From Morchella semilibera (taxonomy: Eukaryota; Ascomycota; Pezizomycetes; Pezizales; Morchellaceae), in NCBI GenBank assembly GCA_009192285.1, contig CM018603.1, forward strand, positions 3,154,588 to 3,218,587: 64,000 bases of DNA, read 5' to 3'. Shown here in pieces: positions 11,695 through 22,724 of the stretch. A program made the translations under genes and the position numbers. How positions within the stretch are numbered: position 1 is the first letter of the stretch; every line of letters begins with the position of its first letter. A model generated the notes under the pieces. It was not told the DNA's origin. It saw nothing but the letters and a program-made list of their open reading frames with translations, and made no database searches.

Positions 11695-14600
11695 ATGCCT
11701 CCCATCACTCCAGCTCAGATAGTCGCCCTTCAGAAGAATAGCGACAACATCCGAAACGTTAGTCTACCCCCCCCCCCTCCCCCCTACCCCATCTCCCCAG
11801 CCAGCCCATAAAAGGTCAAAGTGTCACTCTGTGTGTGTTTTGAAACGCCGCGCTTACATACAAATCGCCCTACAGATCTGCATCCTCGCTCATGTGGTGA
11901 GTTTCCAAATTTAACAACATATCCCCCGTTCCCTATTTTTTCCAAAATACCCTCCCTGGAGTCGATCGCCTCACCGGTCCACATGCCACTACTGTTACTA
12001 CTACTCAGAGTTTCAATACTCTCCGCCACCATATACCCTGAGGCGATCACTACCGAAATCCTACCCTCCTTCCAATCATTTCCCTCCCTAGCGTTTCCCA
12101 TAGCCTCTAGCTCCCACATCCCCGCCCAGAGTTCTCAGAGTTCCCAGGGCTCCCCTCCACACACCCCCTCCACCCCTACTAACGCCTGAACCTGCTACCT
12201 ATAGGACCACGGTAAAACCTCACTATCCGACTGTCTCCTCGCCACCAATGGCATCATCTCATCTAAGCTTGCCGGCCGCGTGCGCTACCTCGATTCCCGT
12301 CCCGATGAGCAGCTCCGTGGCATCACAATGGAGTCCTCCGCCATATCACTCTACTTTCGGCTGATGCGGCGCGCCACACCCGAGGCCGAGCCTGCGCCCA
12401 GCGAGTACCTCATCAACCTGATCGACTCACCCGGCCACATCGATTTTTCCTCCGAGGTGTCTACAGCGTCGCGTCTCTGCGATGGCGCAGTGGTGCTAGT
12501 TGACGCCGTCGAGGGTGTCTGCTCGCAGACCGTCACGGTGCTCCGGCAGGCGTGGCTCGAGAATATCAAGCCTATCCTCGTAATCAATAAGATGGATCGA
12601 CTGATCACGGAGATCAAGCTCACGCCAGGAGAGGCGTTCACGCATCTGATGAAGCTGCTGGAGCAGGTCAATGCGGTTATGGGCTCATTCTTTGCGGGGG
12701 AGAGGATGGAGGAGGATCTGAAGTGGCGCGAGACGCTCGAGGCGCGGCTTGCAGCAACAAAGCTACGGCAGGACGAGAGTGAGGGTGGAGGTGAGGTGCC
12801 GGGCGAGGATACACCAGAGAGTCAGTATGAGGAGCGCGATGACGAGGATATATACTTTGCGCCGGAGAAGCACAATGTTATTTTCGCGAGCGCGATAGAC
12901 GGGTGGGCGTTTACAGTCCGCCAGTTTGCGAGCTTATACGAGAAAAAGCTAGGCATCAAGAAGTCGGTCTTGGAGAAGGTGCTGTGGGGTGAATACTACC
13001 TAGACCCCAAAACGAAGCGGGTTCTGGGCGCAAAGCATCTGAAGGGGCGTAGCTTGAAGCCGATGTTTGTACAACTGGTCCTAGATAGCATCTGGGCAGT
13101 CTATGAAAGCACTATATTGCAGAAGTATGCCCTTCCCTCCATTATTATTATCTTAGATCATGACTCATCACTCGCACCCACAGAGACCAGGAACGTGTAG
13201 AGAAAATCGTAAAATCACTCAACCTCAAGATCCTCCCGCGCGAGCTGAAATCAAAGGACACACGCACACTCCTCACCTCTATATTCTCCCAATGGCTGCC
13301 CCTCTCCACCTCCGTGCTTGTGACCGTAATCGAAGAGCTCCCAGCTCCACCCGCAGCACAGCACAAGCGCATCCCATCGATCCTGCAGTCCGCGCCTGGT
13401 GCCGACAAGATAGATAGCACTCTCAAGTCTGCCATGGTGGACTTCAAGAAGGGCGCCGATGCGCCCATCATGGCATTCGTCAGTAAGATGGTCGCAGTGC
13501 CTGAGAAGGAGCTAAAGAAGACTACGAGGGTGCAGTTGAGCGCCGAGGAGATGCGGGAGGCGGCGCGCCAAAAGAGGATTGCGGTCGTCAGGGCACTTGC
13601 CGCCCAGGAGGAGGGCGCTGCGGGTGATGAATCATCGGAGTCTGCAGAGGCGCCGGCGAGGGGGCCGCGCGAGACGGCAACGTTTAGTGCGCTGACATCC
13701 CCGAAACAAACCGAGACCGAAGCAGGGGAAGAGGCCGAAAAGGAGAAGGGGAAGGAGGAGGGAGAGGGAGACAAGGAGCGCCTTATCGGCTTTGCGCGTC
13801 TTTACTCCGGCACAATCACTGTTGGACAGGAGCTCTACGTTCTAGGACCCAAATATACCCCCTCCCAGCCCGACCACCACATTCAAAAATTCACCGTTAC
13901 AGAGCTCTACTACATGATGGGCCGCGACCTTCAAGCCCTTGACTCCGTCCCCGCCGGTAACGTCTTCGGTATCGGCGGCCTCGAAGGCCACATCCTCAAA
14001 TCCGGCACCATCTGCTCTCTCCCGCACGGTGGCGTCAACCTCGCCGGCGTCAACCTTGGCGCCGCCCCCATCGTGCGTGTCGCCGTGGAACCAAAGAACC
14101 CAAGCGACATGAGCAAGATGGTCGAGGGCCTCAAGATGCTCGAGCAAGCCGACCCCTGTGCCGAATACATGGTCCAAGAAACCGGCGAGCACGTGCTCCT
14201 CACCGCCGGCGAGCTCCACCTTGAGCGCTGCCTCAAGGACCTCCGCGAGCGCTTTGCAAGAGTCGATATCCAGAGCAGTGCCCCCATCGTGCCGTACCGC
14301 GAGACCATCGTCGCCGCGCCAGAAATGTCGCCCGCGAAAGGCGAGGCGGGCATCCGCGGCGCTGTCACGGCAACAACACCGTCAAAGCAGGTCTCGATCC
14401 GCGTCCGGGTCCGACCACTCCCTGCACAGGTGACCGACTTCCTGCTCAAGAACAGCGCGAGCATCAAGCAGCTGTACGCCGAGCGCCGCGGGAACGAAGC
14501 CGCAGCTGACGCTGTCACAGCCGCCGAAGACGCCGCCCAGACGTCCACCTCAGAGCCCGAGAAGTCCGCGCTCCTCAATCTCCCCGAGTTCTGCGCCGGC

Positions 14601-15559
14601 CTGCGCAAAGCATTCGACGACGTCGAGGGCGCCGACAAAGACGTCTGGGCGGGCATCGTCGACAAGATTGCTGCGTTTGGCCCCCGCCGTATCGGACCCA
14701 ACCTTCTCGTCGACGCCACCAGCCAGGGACTCTTCAGGAGGCTGTAAGTCCCCTTCCCCTTCCCCACCAATGACCATCCGAGTGATATCCCATGACTGAC
14801 CTCCGCAACACAACAGATTGAGTGACAGCTCCACCGCACAGGAGGGTGCGTCCTCCACTGCGCGGGACTTTGAGGATAAGTTCACGTATGCGTTCCAGCT
14901 GGCGACCTGGCAGGGCCCGCTGTGCCACGAGCCCGTGCAGGGTATCGCGTGCTTCGTCGAGGAGGCCACGGTGCAGGATAACGAGGACGAGCGCGCACGC
15001 AACTTTGAGGTCATCACGGCCGTGCAGAACGCTATCAAGACTGCATTCCTCGACTGGTCCCCAAGGTTACTGATGGCCATGTATAGCTGCGACATACAAG
15101 CCTCCAGTAAGCCTCCCCCACCCCCACCCCCACCCCCCCACTCACCTCATCATCCATACTAACAACTCCCCTACAGCCGAAGTCCTCGGAAAGGTATACG
15201 CAGTAATCACGCGTCGGCGCGGCAAGATCCTCGCCGAAGAGATGAACGAGGGCACCCCCTTCTTCACGATCCGCGCCTCGCTGCCCGTCGCCGAGTCGTT
15301 CGGCTTCGGGGACGACATCCGCAAGCGCACGAGCGGGGCCGCATCGCCGCAGCTAATCTTCAGCGGCTACGAGATGCTCGTGGACGAGGACCCCTTCTGG
15401 ACCCCCTTCACCGAGGACGAGCTCGAGGACCTGGGCGAGCTCGCCGATAAGGAGAATGTCGCGAAAAAGTACATGGACCGCGTCAGGGAGCGCAAGGGCC
15501 TGTTTGTCAAGAAGAAGGTGGTGGCGGGCGCCGAGAAGCAGAAGACGCTGAAGAGGTAG
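11695..15559 (+). CDS. RIA1: Ribosome assembly GTPase Ria1/EFL1 (EF-2-like)
   Basis: A cytosolic GTPase of the EF-G/EF-2 family that, with the SBDS protein, releases the anti-association factor eIF6/Tif6 from new 60S subunits. The product is 1078 residues (yeast Ria1 is about 1110). Exons are 11695-11757, 11876-11896, 12205-13124, 13184-14743, 14817-15106 and 15177-15559. The second exon is only 21 nt and encodes ICILAHV, so the P-loop AHVDHGKT is split between exons 2 and 3. Other GTPase motifs are RGITMESSA (switch I), DSPGHIDF (G3) and NKMD (G4). Domain II and III/IV segments such as [12 protein letters not shown] follow, and the C-terminal domain ends [18 protein letters not shown]. An acidic, Glu/Ala-rich insertion interrupts the middle region (about 13600-13780), as in other EFL1 proteins. 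The third base of codons is strongly GC-biased. Intron 2 is long (308 bp). Confidence 0.95.
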
Positions 15560-16637
15560 TTTGGAGGGGGGGGGTTTTGTTTTTTTGTTTCTTTCCTTTT
15601 CTTGTTTTTTGGGAGGCGGGAGAGGGGTTTTTTTTTTGTTTCTTAGATGTAGGGAGGGATATATATTATATTATATTCGAAATACAGGATCCCTGCTTTG
15701 GGCGGGCTTGTTTATGGGGTTCGTTCGTTCGTAAAACATATACTCCCAATTTGACCTTGTAGACAAAAAACCCCCCCACACAATGGTTGTAGACTTTTTC
15801 TTTCTTTTCTGTTTTGGAGGGGCAGCAGACAGAGACATAGAGAGAGAGAGAGACAGTGGGAAGTGGAGCAATATATATTATCAGATGAGAGAATAACTAT
15901 CACTCGACCGCCCATGGTAGCCCAGCCTCTAGCTTTCGGAGTATGAATGAATAGTAGCAGTGGCGAGCAGTAAGTAGAGTGACCGCGGCCAGCTAGCCAG
16001 GGTACATTCATGCTGGAACCGACTACACGCCCGCCCCCCCCCCCCCCAAAACCAAACCAAACCACCCCCACACTCTACTCTACACCCCTTCACTAACCTG
16101 GCCTGACCTATATGATATGGATAACTAAAGAAGGAAAAGAACAGCTAATACTCCTACTGCCGCCGTCGTCGTCAATCTCAAGCCAATCTTCTTGAAGGAC
16201 AAGGCCGGCCGGGCTCCCCCCCCCCTCCTCAAACCAATACTATCACAAAAAGTCGAGAAGAGGAAGGAGAAAAAATGACAATCAAAAAAAAGGATAACAA
16301 AAACACCCATCGAGTGTATACCGGCCCTCGAAGAAAGAAAAACGTAAAAAAGGCGTAAAAAAGGAAAGAAACTCCCGTTAAAATAAGAATTACACTCAGG
16401 AAAAGCATACACACACATACACTCACAAAAAAAAAAATCGCTTGATCGCCCCCCAACCCATAAAACGCCCTGCTCCCAAAAAGCCAGCACATCCTACACC
16501 AATTGCTAAAAGTTTCATCGATCCGGTGGAGGGTTTCCCATTTCCACCACAAAGTCAGAGGGGAGGGACCCCGCCAAAAAGGGTCCTCCCCCCCCCCCCC
16601 GGACCGTCAATACAGGCTAGGTAGTCTCTCAGACTGC
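15560..16637. other. Convergent intergenic region, low complexity
   Basis: A G-run followed by T-runs sits directly after the Ria1 stop codon (15560-15640). Poly-C tracts occur at about 16027-16039, 16209-16217 and 16589-16602; the last lies ~40 nt past the stop of the minus-strand RFTS gene and is a G-run on its coding strand. A block at 15981-16005 resembles one near 7684-7708 (ACCGCGGCC core followed by CTAGC). No gene recognised. Confidence 0.6.
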
Positions 16638-18316
16638 CTAGAAGCCGTTCTCCTCGCTGCTCAAGGGCGCGGGCTTGGTCCGGGCCCAGAGGTCGGCCAT
16701 CTTCTCAATTTTAGCCAAGAGGTTGCTATCATCCTAGTTAGCACTGTTTGTCTAGCCTCTATCATATCCCAGGAGACAGTGGAGAAAAAAGAGGCATATA
16801 CATACTCAACATGATGCTTCGGCCTCGTCGGCAAAACCTCCCCCCCAATTGCCTCCATCGCCTTCCTCATAACCCTGCCATGCTCCTCATAATGCGCCTC
16901 GACCGCCGCCAAGCTCTCGGCGCTATCCGCATCCACAATGAAATGCCTGCACCCCGCAATCTCGCACTCCCAGACACCACCGGGCCGGTTAGCGCCGGTA
17001 CGCTTCGTGGGGATTGATGCGAGCGGGGAGATGTACGTCGTAGTTGTGGTGGTAATTGACGCCATTGGAGAGGCTACGCGGAGCGTTGTTGTGGGCTTTG
17101 ATAGTGCGGAGCGGGAGGTGGTGGTGCAGGCGCGTTTTGTGTCACTGTTTGCCGCTGTTGCGGAGAAGGAGTAGGAGGAAGGGGGGAGGGTTCGTTTTGT
17201 GGCGGTGGTGATGGGGGGCTCAGGCTCCGAGTCGGAGGAGGAGTCGACGGGTGGTGGGGGTGCTTGGGTGCGGATGGGGCGAAGGACTGACTTGCCCTTG
17301 GCGCTGTAGATGGGGCGGGTCGCCTTTGTGCGGGTGCTGCTTCGGCGGGCGGCGGGCTGCTGGTCGTCGTCAGAGTCTTCGTCATCGGAGTCTAGCACCG
17401 TGATGTGTGATAGCGTCGGAGAGGATTCCCTCTTTATGGGGGCTGGGGTGGGTGTCTTTTTCGCGGGTGCCTTCTTCGCAGGTGCCTTCTTCGCGGGAGC
17501 CTTCTTTGCCGGGTGGGCTCTCGCGGGATACTTGGTGGGCGCTGAGAGCGGCCCGTCATCCTCGTAATCCTCCTCCTTCACCTCCTGTTTGGCCAGGCCC
17601 GCCGCAAGCCGGTCCTCGAGGCTGCCATTGGAGGTCGTCTTCACGATCCCCTCTACCTCGCGTTTGTAGTTTACCGCCCAGTCGCGGAACAGCGGTGTCC
17701 TCGCCCACATCTTGTAGTCTGCATGGAGCGCACACATCTCAAAGAGAAGATATCGATGGTACTGATCAAACATCTTCTCTGCCGCCTTCGCACTCGGACA
17801 CACCCCCTTCTTACACGCCTTCGAGTAGTCGCTGTATATGTCAGCCACCGCGCCCTCAATTGGCTCCCCACCGCCCGAATACCCCTGGTCGATATAGCGG
17901 TCCTGCAGGAACGACCACAGCGCCATCTTCTCCAGCGACTTTGCAAAGATGCCCGCATACTCTGGTGCCGGCGTGATCGCGTACCACGCACACTTTCCCA
18001 GCGCCCATAGATTGAACCCACCGTCCTCGAGCGCCTGGATCGAGTACGTGGTGACGCCAAAGATGACGAGGGGCTCCGTGTAGATCCTGCTAGCGAACCT
18101 GCCGGGGTAGACGATATTTGAGAATTCCGTTGGGATGGGCGAGAGCTTGCCCTTGATGCGGTAGGGGCCTGTGTCTTGGACGTCGAGAAGGTCGCACATA
18201 ACGTCCTTCTCATTACGGCGGAACTTGTAGACGACGGCATCCGTGAGAGCGAGCAGGGGCCATGATTCCTGGTCGAGCGTCTCGTCGTATGGCTCAAAGG
18301 CCTGCTTCTCGAACAT
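16638..18316 (-). CDS. RFTS (DNMT1-RFD) domain protein with AP/K-rich tail and C2H2-like motif
   Basis: A probable chromatin protein of 536 residues. Exons on the minus strand are 18316-16802 and 16733-16638. The intron is 68 bp with a GTATAT donor, chosen because it is phase 0 and restores the ending KIEKMADLWARTKPAPLSS. The N-terminal ~200 residues carry a replication-foci targeting fold: WPLLALTDAVVY, GPYRIKGKLSPI, SIQALEDGGFNLWALGK. No cytosine methyltransferase motifs (PCQ, ENV) follow. Instead there is a basic KAPAKKAPAKKAP repeat like a histone H1 tail, acidic Ser/Asp patches, and near the C terminus a C-x4-C ... H-x4-H arrangement (CEIAGC ... HYEEH) that could bind zinc. RFTS domains of DNMT1 bind ubiquitinated histone H3; that role here is inference. 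Confidence 0.8.
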
Positions 18317-19175
18317 TGTTGTTGTAGGCTGCTGTTAGCTGCTGTTTTGGCGTCCGAGTAAACTAGAGAAGGAAGCTAGCTCGTGGCTGATGCAATGGGA
18401 AGGTGGGGGGGGGGGGAGAGAAGATGAGGAAGAAGGAGAATGAAGAAGACAAGGAGAATGAGAAGATGAGAGAGGTGAATGAGGGGGGGTGAAGGTGAAG
18501 ATGAGAAGATGGAAAGATGAGAAGATGAGAAAGATGAGAAGCTGAGAAGAAGAAAGATGAGGAAGGTGACAAGTTACATTTTGTCCTCTGTTCTGTTCGC
18601 ACTTCTCAACCTTATTGACTGTGTGGCTGGAGCTGTGGCGGCACCTAACCGATAGCCTCATATATACGCCCGAGCTACGTATTAAAAGGGATGACGAGGT
18701 CAATGATCATCTGGCACCGCAATGCAATGCAGCATTAATTCACGCGGGGGGTGCGGGGTGAATCTAGAAACACGGCGGCTCTCATCCCGGGTTCTGGGCC
18801 GGATAGGTGGATTGGCCTTGCCTTCATGATCATTGGCTGGGCTGGTAAACAATTATGCGCACAGCTGCAGGCCGGTTGGGTTGTTTTTCATGATAAGGAT
18901 TGAGGAATTGATTCGACAATATGAGATACATGTATATACCTCTACTTCTGTAGGTGCGGGTCATGTGATAAGCAAAGTCTCTGTATATGGTTTTGTATAC
19001 GTACATACTTCAAGTTATATCTATCGTCCAAAAAGGAACCTAAATATGTACTTCCATTCTATGGAGACAAACAACCACAACATCTATTTGTGCTATCTAC
19101 ATATTAGTTGGAGCCCGCACCTACTATTACTACTACTATACAAGTGCTCCCCCATCCCGCCTCAGAAGAGCTCGA
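18317..19175. other. Intergenic region, no gene recognised
   Basis: The first 250 bp is a purine-rich GAAGATGAGAA tract, pyrimidine-rich on the coding strand of the RFTS gene, so a CT-rich fungal promoter. The rest contains a TACATGTA octamer (~18928) and nothing that reads as a gene. Confidence 0.5.
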
Positions 19176-20375
19176 CTAGAACTTCTTCGTCGAATACGCA
19201 CGATACGCCCTCCACGGGAGCTTCCACGGCCTCCTCTGCAAGCCCGGATTAAACGGGTCGAAATCGACACCCTCCAGCCTCTCTAGATATAGCGCCGTCG
19301 GGACCTACATCACAATCCGTCAGTTACAGTACCGGATCCTAACCCCAGAATACCTACCACGCTCAAAAATGCACCAAACGGCGCACCTCTCCCCTCCGTA
19401 CCCGCATCCGCCAGCATCTTCCTCGCCGTGATCAAATGATCATTCGCCCTAGTTGCAACAGCAAACACCGCATCCCTGAGCCCCTCGGCACTACCCGCCT
19501 TCCGCAGCACGTCCTCCTGGCGCAGCCCATACTGCGCACACACGTCCAGTGGAAACACCACCGCGCCCGCCCCCGCCGCAGGGGGAAACGCCAGCAGCGG
19601 CATCCCACGCAGGATCGCTGCGATCCCCGTCGCCTTGCCAATATGTGACGCTACATGGTCCAGCGCAACGTTTTGGACGGAGAAAGACTCGAGAGAGAGG
19701 TAGTTGAGCGATCCGTAGGTATTCTCCGCATAAGTCTCGAGGTCATCAAGGGTGGCAAACGGCACGGCGCCTAGATACTGCTCCTGTATTCTCACCTCCC
19801 TGTTAGCGCACTCTCCCCCCCTCCCCCTCCCCCTCACCCCTCCATCCACCCCCGCGAAAGGCCAAACAAACATACCCTACTAGAGATCACCTTCTTGAAC
19901 CACCCCTTCGTCAGCGGTGCGCCCTGCCTCAACACCTCCGCCAGCATCACCGCCACCGGCTCCGCCGGCGGCCTCCCCGAAAATATATTATCGACGGCGT
20001 CGCGCCAGAACTGCATACGCAGGCGCCCGACGGCCACGCTAGAGACGACGTCCTCGATGCGTGCAATATCAATGTTGAATGCGCGGATGGCGAGGTGGGC
20101 GTCGCGCGCGCGCGGGTGCACAAGTGCCATGAGGAGGTGCGAGGCGTAGTCATGCTTCCTGAACCTTTCTGTTTAGGTGAACTGGCTACAATTGGTGCAG
20201 GGGGAAAGGAGCGGGGAAGTATACCGTACCGGAGGAGTTCGGCGCAGTAGGTGCGGGCCGAGTCGACACTGGGGGGGGCGCGCGCGGCGGCGGTGGCGGC
20301 GGTGGTGTGGGTCCGTTTTTGAAGAAGTCGGGTGGTGCGGGGAGGCACCCGGAGGAGCGTTTGGGGGGTACGCAT
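19176..20375 (-). CDS. NDUFAF6-like mitochondrial complex I assembly factor (squalene/phytoene synthase fold)
   Basis: A 329-residue protein (human NDUFAF6 is 333) expected in the mitochondrial matrix or inner-membrane face, aiding early complex I assembly. Exons on the minus strand are 20375-20230, 20164-19876, 19783-19358 and 19304-19176. The N terminus is an Arg/Thr/Ala-rich presequence (MRTPQTLLRVPPRTTRLLQK). The squalene/phytoene-synthase-like core shows CAELLRFRKHDYASHLL, IRAFNIDIARIED, LETYAENTYGSLNYLSLE and HIGKATGIAAILRGMPLL. Intron 2 (92 bp) was placed so that VISSR joins EQYLGAV, which matches the family spacing. Intron 1 uses a CAGAAAG acceptor, the only one keeping frame. The DxxxD metal sites of true phytoene synthases are not evident, as expected for this subfamily. 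Confidence 0.85.
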
Positions 20376-21449
20376 GCTGTGGGGGGTCGTGGGGGGCGGA
20401 GGTCGGGGTTGAGGTGAGTTCGAGATGTGAAAATTGTTGACGTCGCTGCCAAGATGTTACACACGTTAAGTTGCTATTAAGAGGATTAACACTTAACTAT
20501 CAATAGATTCTAAAAGTTAATTATCACAATTGAGGGTTGCTTTGGTCAAGAGAGTTTTCTCTTGATATTTGCTAACATATTTGGGCCCCTGTTTCGCCAA
20601 AGAGTCATAGATTATCACTCGCCAGTGTCAATGATGTCCCCTTCAAGAAATCGAAAAAGGCCTAATGGGACATTAAATGGGTTCAATGTTCTAAAGAAAA
20701 ACATCCTGTCAATGGTAGGTACATGTCGTAAAAGATGTTGTCACTACGGACAAGCTATCAAATCCATTCATCAAAGATATCTGCCTGGATACGGCATATT
20801 GAGGATGCTTATACGCACTGTTTTTTTCTAGAGAAGTAAAGAGTATGTATGAGAGGGGTATGGTCTAGATTATGCCAACGGTAGAGGTTATCCCAACAGT
20901 ACGTAGGTATATGTAGTTGATATTGACAATACAGAGCACAGCAAGGAAATCAAACCTTCTTTGTTCTTCTGCTAAGATGTGGGATTGTGTATAATATCAT
21001 ATATTATAGCACGTACTTCTCCATGTAATAATAGGAATACCAGCGGCATGGTTTAAATTCTTCGTCATGTATAATTCTAAAGGACCCTTCTTATACTTAT
21101 GCTCAAGCTATACCATATCTGGGTCTTGATGATCTAGCGTTGTAGTGTTTAAGGTTAGTCCCACATCAACCATGTACTATGTGATAAGAGAGGTTTACCA
21201 CTCATTGAATCAAGTTATGAGGTATTATCACACGTATAGCTAGCCACTATTTTTAACTCTTGCTAATGGTTTTTTCAAAGGAGTTATTGACCCACAGAAC
21301 TCATAGCTCTTTCTAATGAAGAATCATCTATTCTTCTGTAAGCAGGCCTTCGGGGACTGTGTACATACCTGTGCATTATTTCTAATATACAAGTCTCCCA
21401 CCCTTCCCGGCGCAACTAGCCCCAGCACGGCTGTATCCTCCGAAATTAA
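20376..21449. other. AT-rich intergenic region, no gene recognised
   Basis: About 1.1 kb. A CCAAGATGTTACAC string on the plus strand (~20451) recurs near 24370. One copy of the dispersed motif (TCATAGATTATCACTCG) lies at 20605-20621. No coding frame is convincing. Confidence 0.5.
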
Positions 21450-22377
21450 CTAGCTCCATTCTACCATTGTGAATTGCTCGTCAGCAATATCAGCAACATA
21501 CGATGGACTCTTCTTCACGTATTCATGAAGCTGTTGTTCAACTGTAACTAATCTTTCTACCACCTTCTTGAACAATTCGATAGTCAAATCACCCCCCTCG
21601 CTCAAAAATACCCATGCGTCTTCCCGGTCCTTAATTTCCAGATACCGAATATATTCTGATACAAAGTCCAGAAAGAGCTTCCGTACCGGCTCATCAGAGT
21701 TCTTGAGAGCGCATGTGTGAGAGAAGACATAGCCCAGCACCTCCAAAAGATTTCCCGTAATCCTCCCTCTCGAACCCCTCTCTAATGAACGCGAAGACAA
21801 GCATAACGGAAGCCTCCTAAGCAGCTCCTCAAGCCTGTCCAATGCCAGAGTCTGGAGCTGGCCAATATCCTTATATTGCGCAAGCACATACACCTTCACG
21901 TGTACCAGAAACACATTTATATCCTCGCTCCTAAACAGTTCCTTGCAGATACAATCAAACGGCTCATAATTACCAATACCATGGTAGCTGCGAGTGGGGC
22001 CTTGTTCCCCACCAGAGTCTGGACTTGGTTTATGAACTTGGTAGTCATCGACATAGATGAACTGTAGGAGACGGCCCACTGTATCGCCGTCCCATTCCGA
22101 GAGGTCAATCCTCTTTTCAGAGGCCTCTCGCCAATCAGAGGCTAATACGGAGCGGAGCTGCTCCGATTTCGCTGTGAGAAGTTCTTTGTGAACGTTGAAT
22201 ACTCTGTTGCCAGACTCGGCTACTATTGAGATGATCTCTGAAGATATTAGGGTGAGGTTTGTTGGGAGGCTATAGTCCGTCGATCGTTGATCATTGCGTT
22301 AGTGATGACTACATAGGTCAAGCCACTATTTTGGAATACGAGAGGGCTGGATACCTGTGCACTTCTGGATACATCAT
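21450..22377 (-). CDS. BTB/POZ-like protein, paralogue 1 of 3
   Basis: A 280-residue protein. Exons on the minus strand are 22377-22355 (23 nt) and 22269-21450; the phase-2 intron (85 bp) splits an AG|C serine codon. The BTB fold is visible from about residue 8: ISIVAESGNRVFNVHKELL, KRIDLSEWDGDTV and GRLLQFIYVDDY. A helical region with VHVKVYVLAQYKDIGQLQTL follows, the usual fungal BTB continuation, and a later LSEGGDLTIELFKKVV segment is shared with the two neighbouring paralogues. No MATH, Kelch or other partner domain is seen. Such proteins usually mediate dimerisation or cullin-3 binding, but no specific role can be given. The ATG at 22377 (followed by a second ATG) is the only one that splices in frame. 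Confidence 0.75.
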
Positions 22378-22724
22378 CTTTGATACTTGCTGATAGCTAA
22401 TTTGTCGTAGTGTGGTGGGGGCTCTTGTTATAGCATGCACGTACCATACCTACATGTACATATGTAGATACTTACTTACATGTGGATGTCGAGAAGCCAC
22501 AAACCTCCAGCTTGCCAATGATCGAATCTGGCCTTCCTAGGAAGCATACGTATGCTTCTGAAACTGACAGCTTTCTCCTAATTTAGAAGCACTGATGGTT
22601 CATGATGGATGTACGCACATGTGTTAACTCTGTCAGCTTAAAATACATGTATTACCTCCCTTAAGATTGTTTAATTTACGTGTAATCTACTATGAAATGA
22701 CCCAATTATATACAAGCGATGAAA
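22378..22724. other. Short intergenic spacer within the BTB cluster
   Basis: About 350 bp between BTB paralogues 1 and 2 with two TACATGTA octamers (~22449, ~22642). Nothing else recognised. Confidence 0.5.

Noticed and set aside
13148-14839. Long antisense open frames (208 and 302 codons) opposite Ria1
   Set aside because: These are shadows of GC-rich coding sequence; the plus-strand frame is fully accounted for by Ria1.
16661-16801. Unspliced C terminus for the RFTS protein
   Set aside because: Reading straight on gives a non-conserved tail. Splicing 16802 to 16733 gives a hydrophilic, protein-like ending with a proper stop at 16638.
19784-19875. Alternative acceptor at 19800 in the NDUFAF6-like gene
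   Set aside because: It shifts the frame relative to the GTATGT donor. The acceptor before 19783 keeps phase 0 and matches the family spacing.
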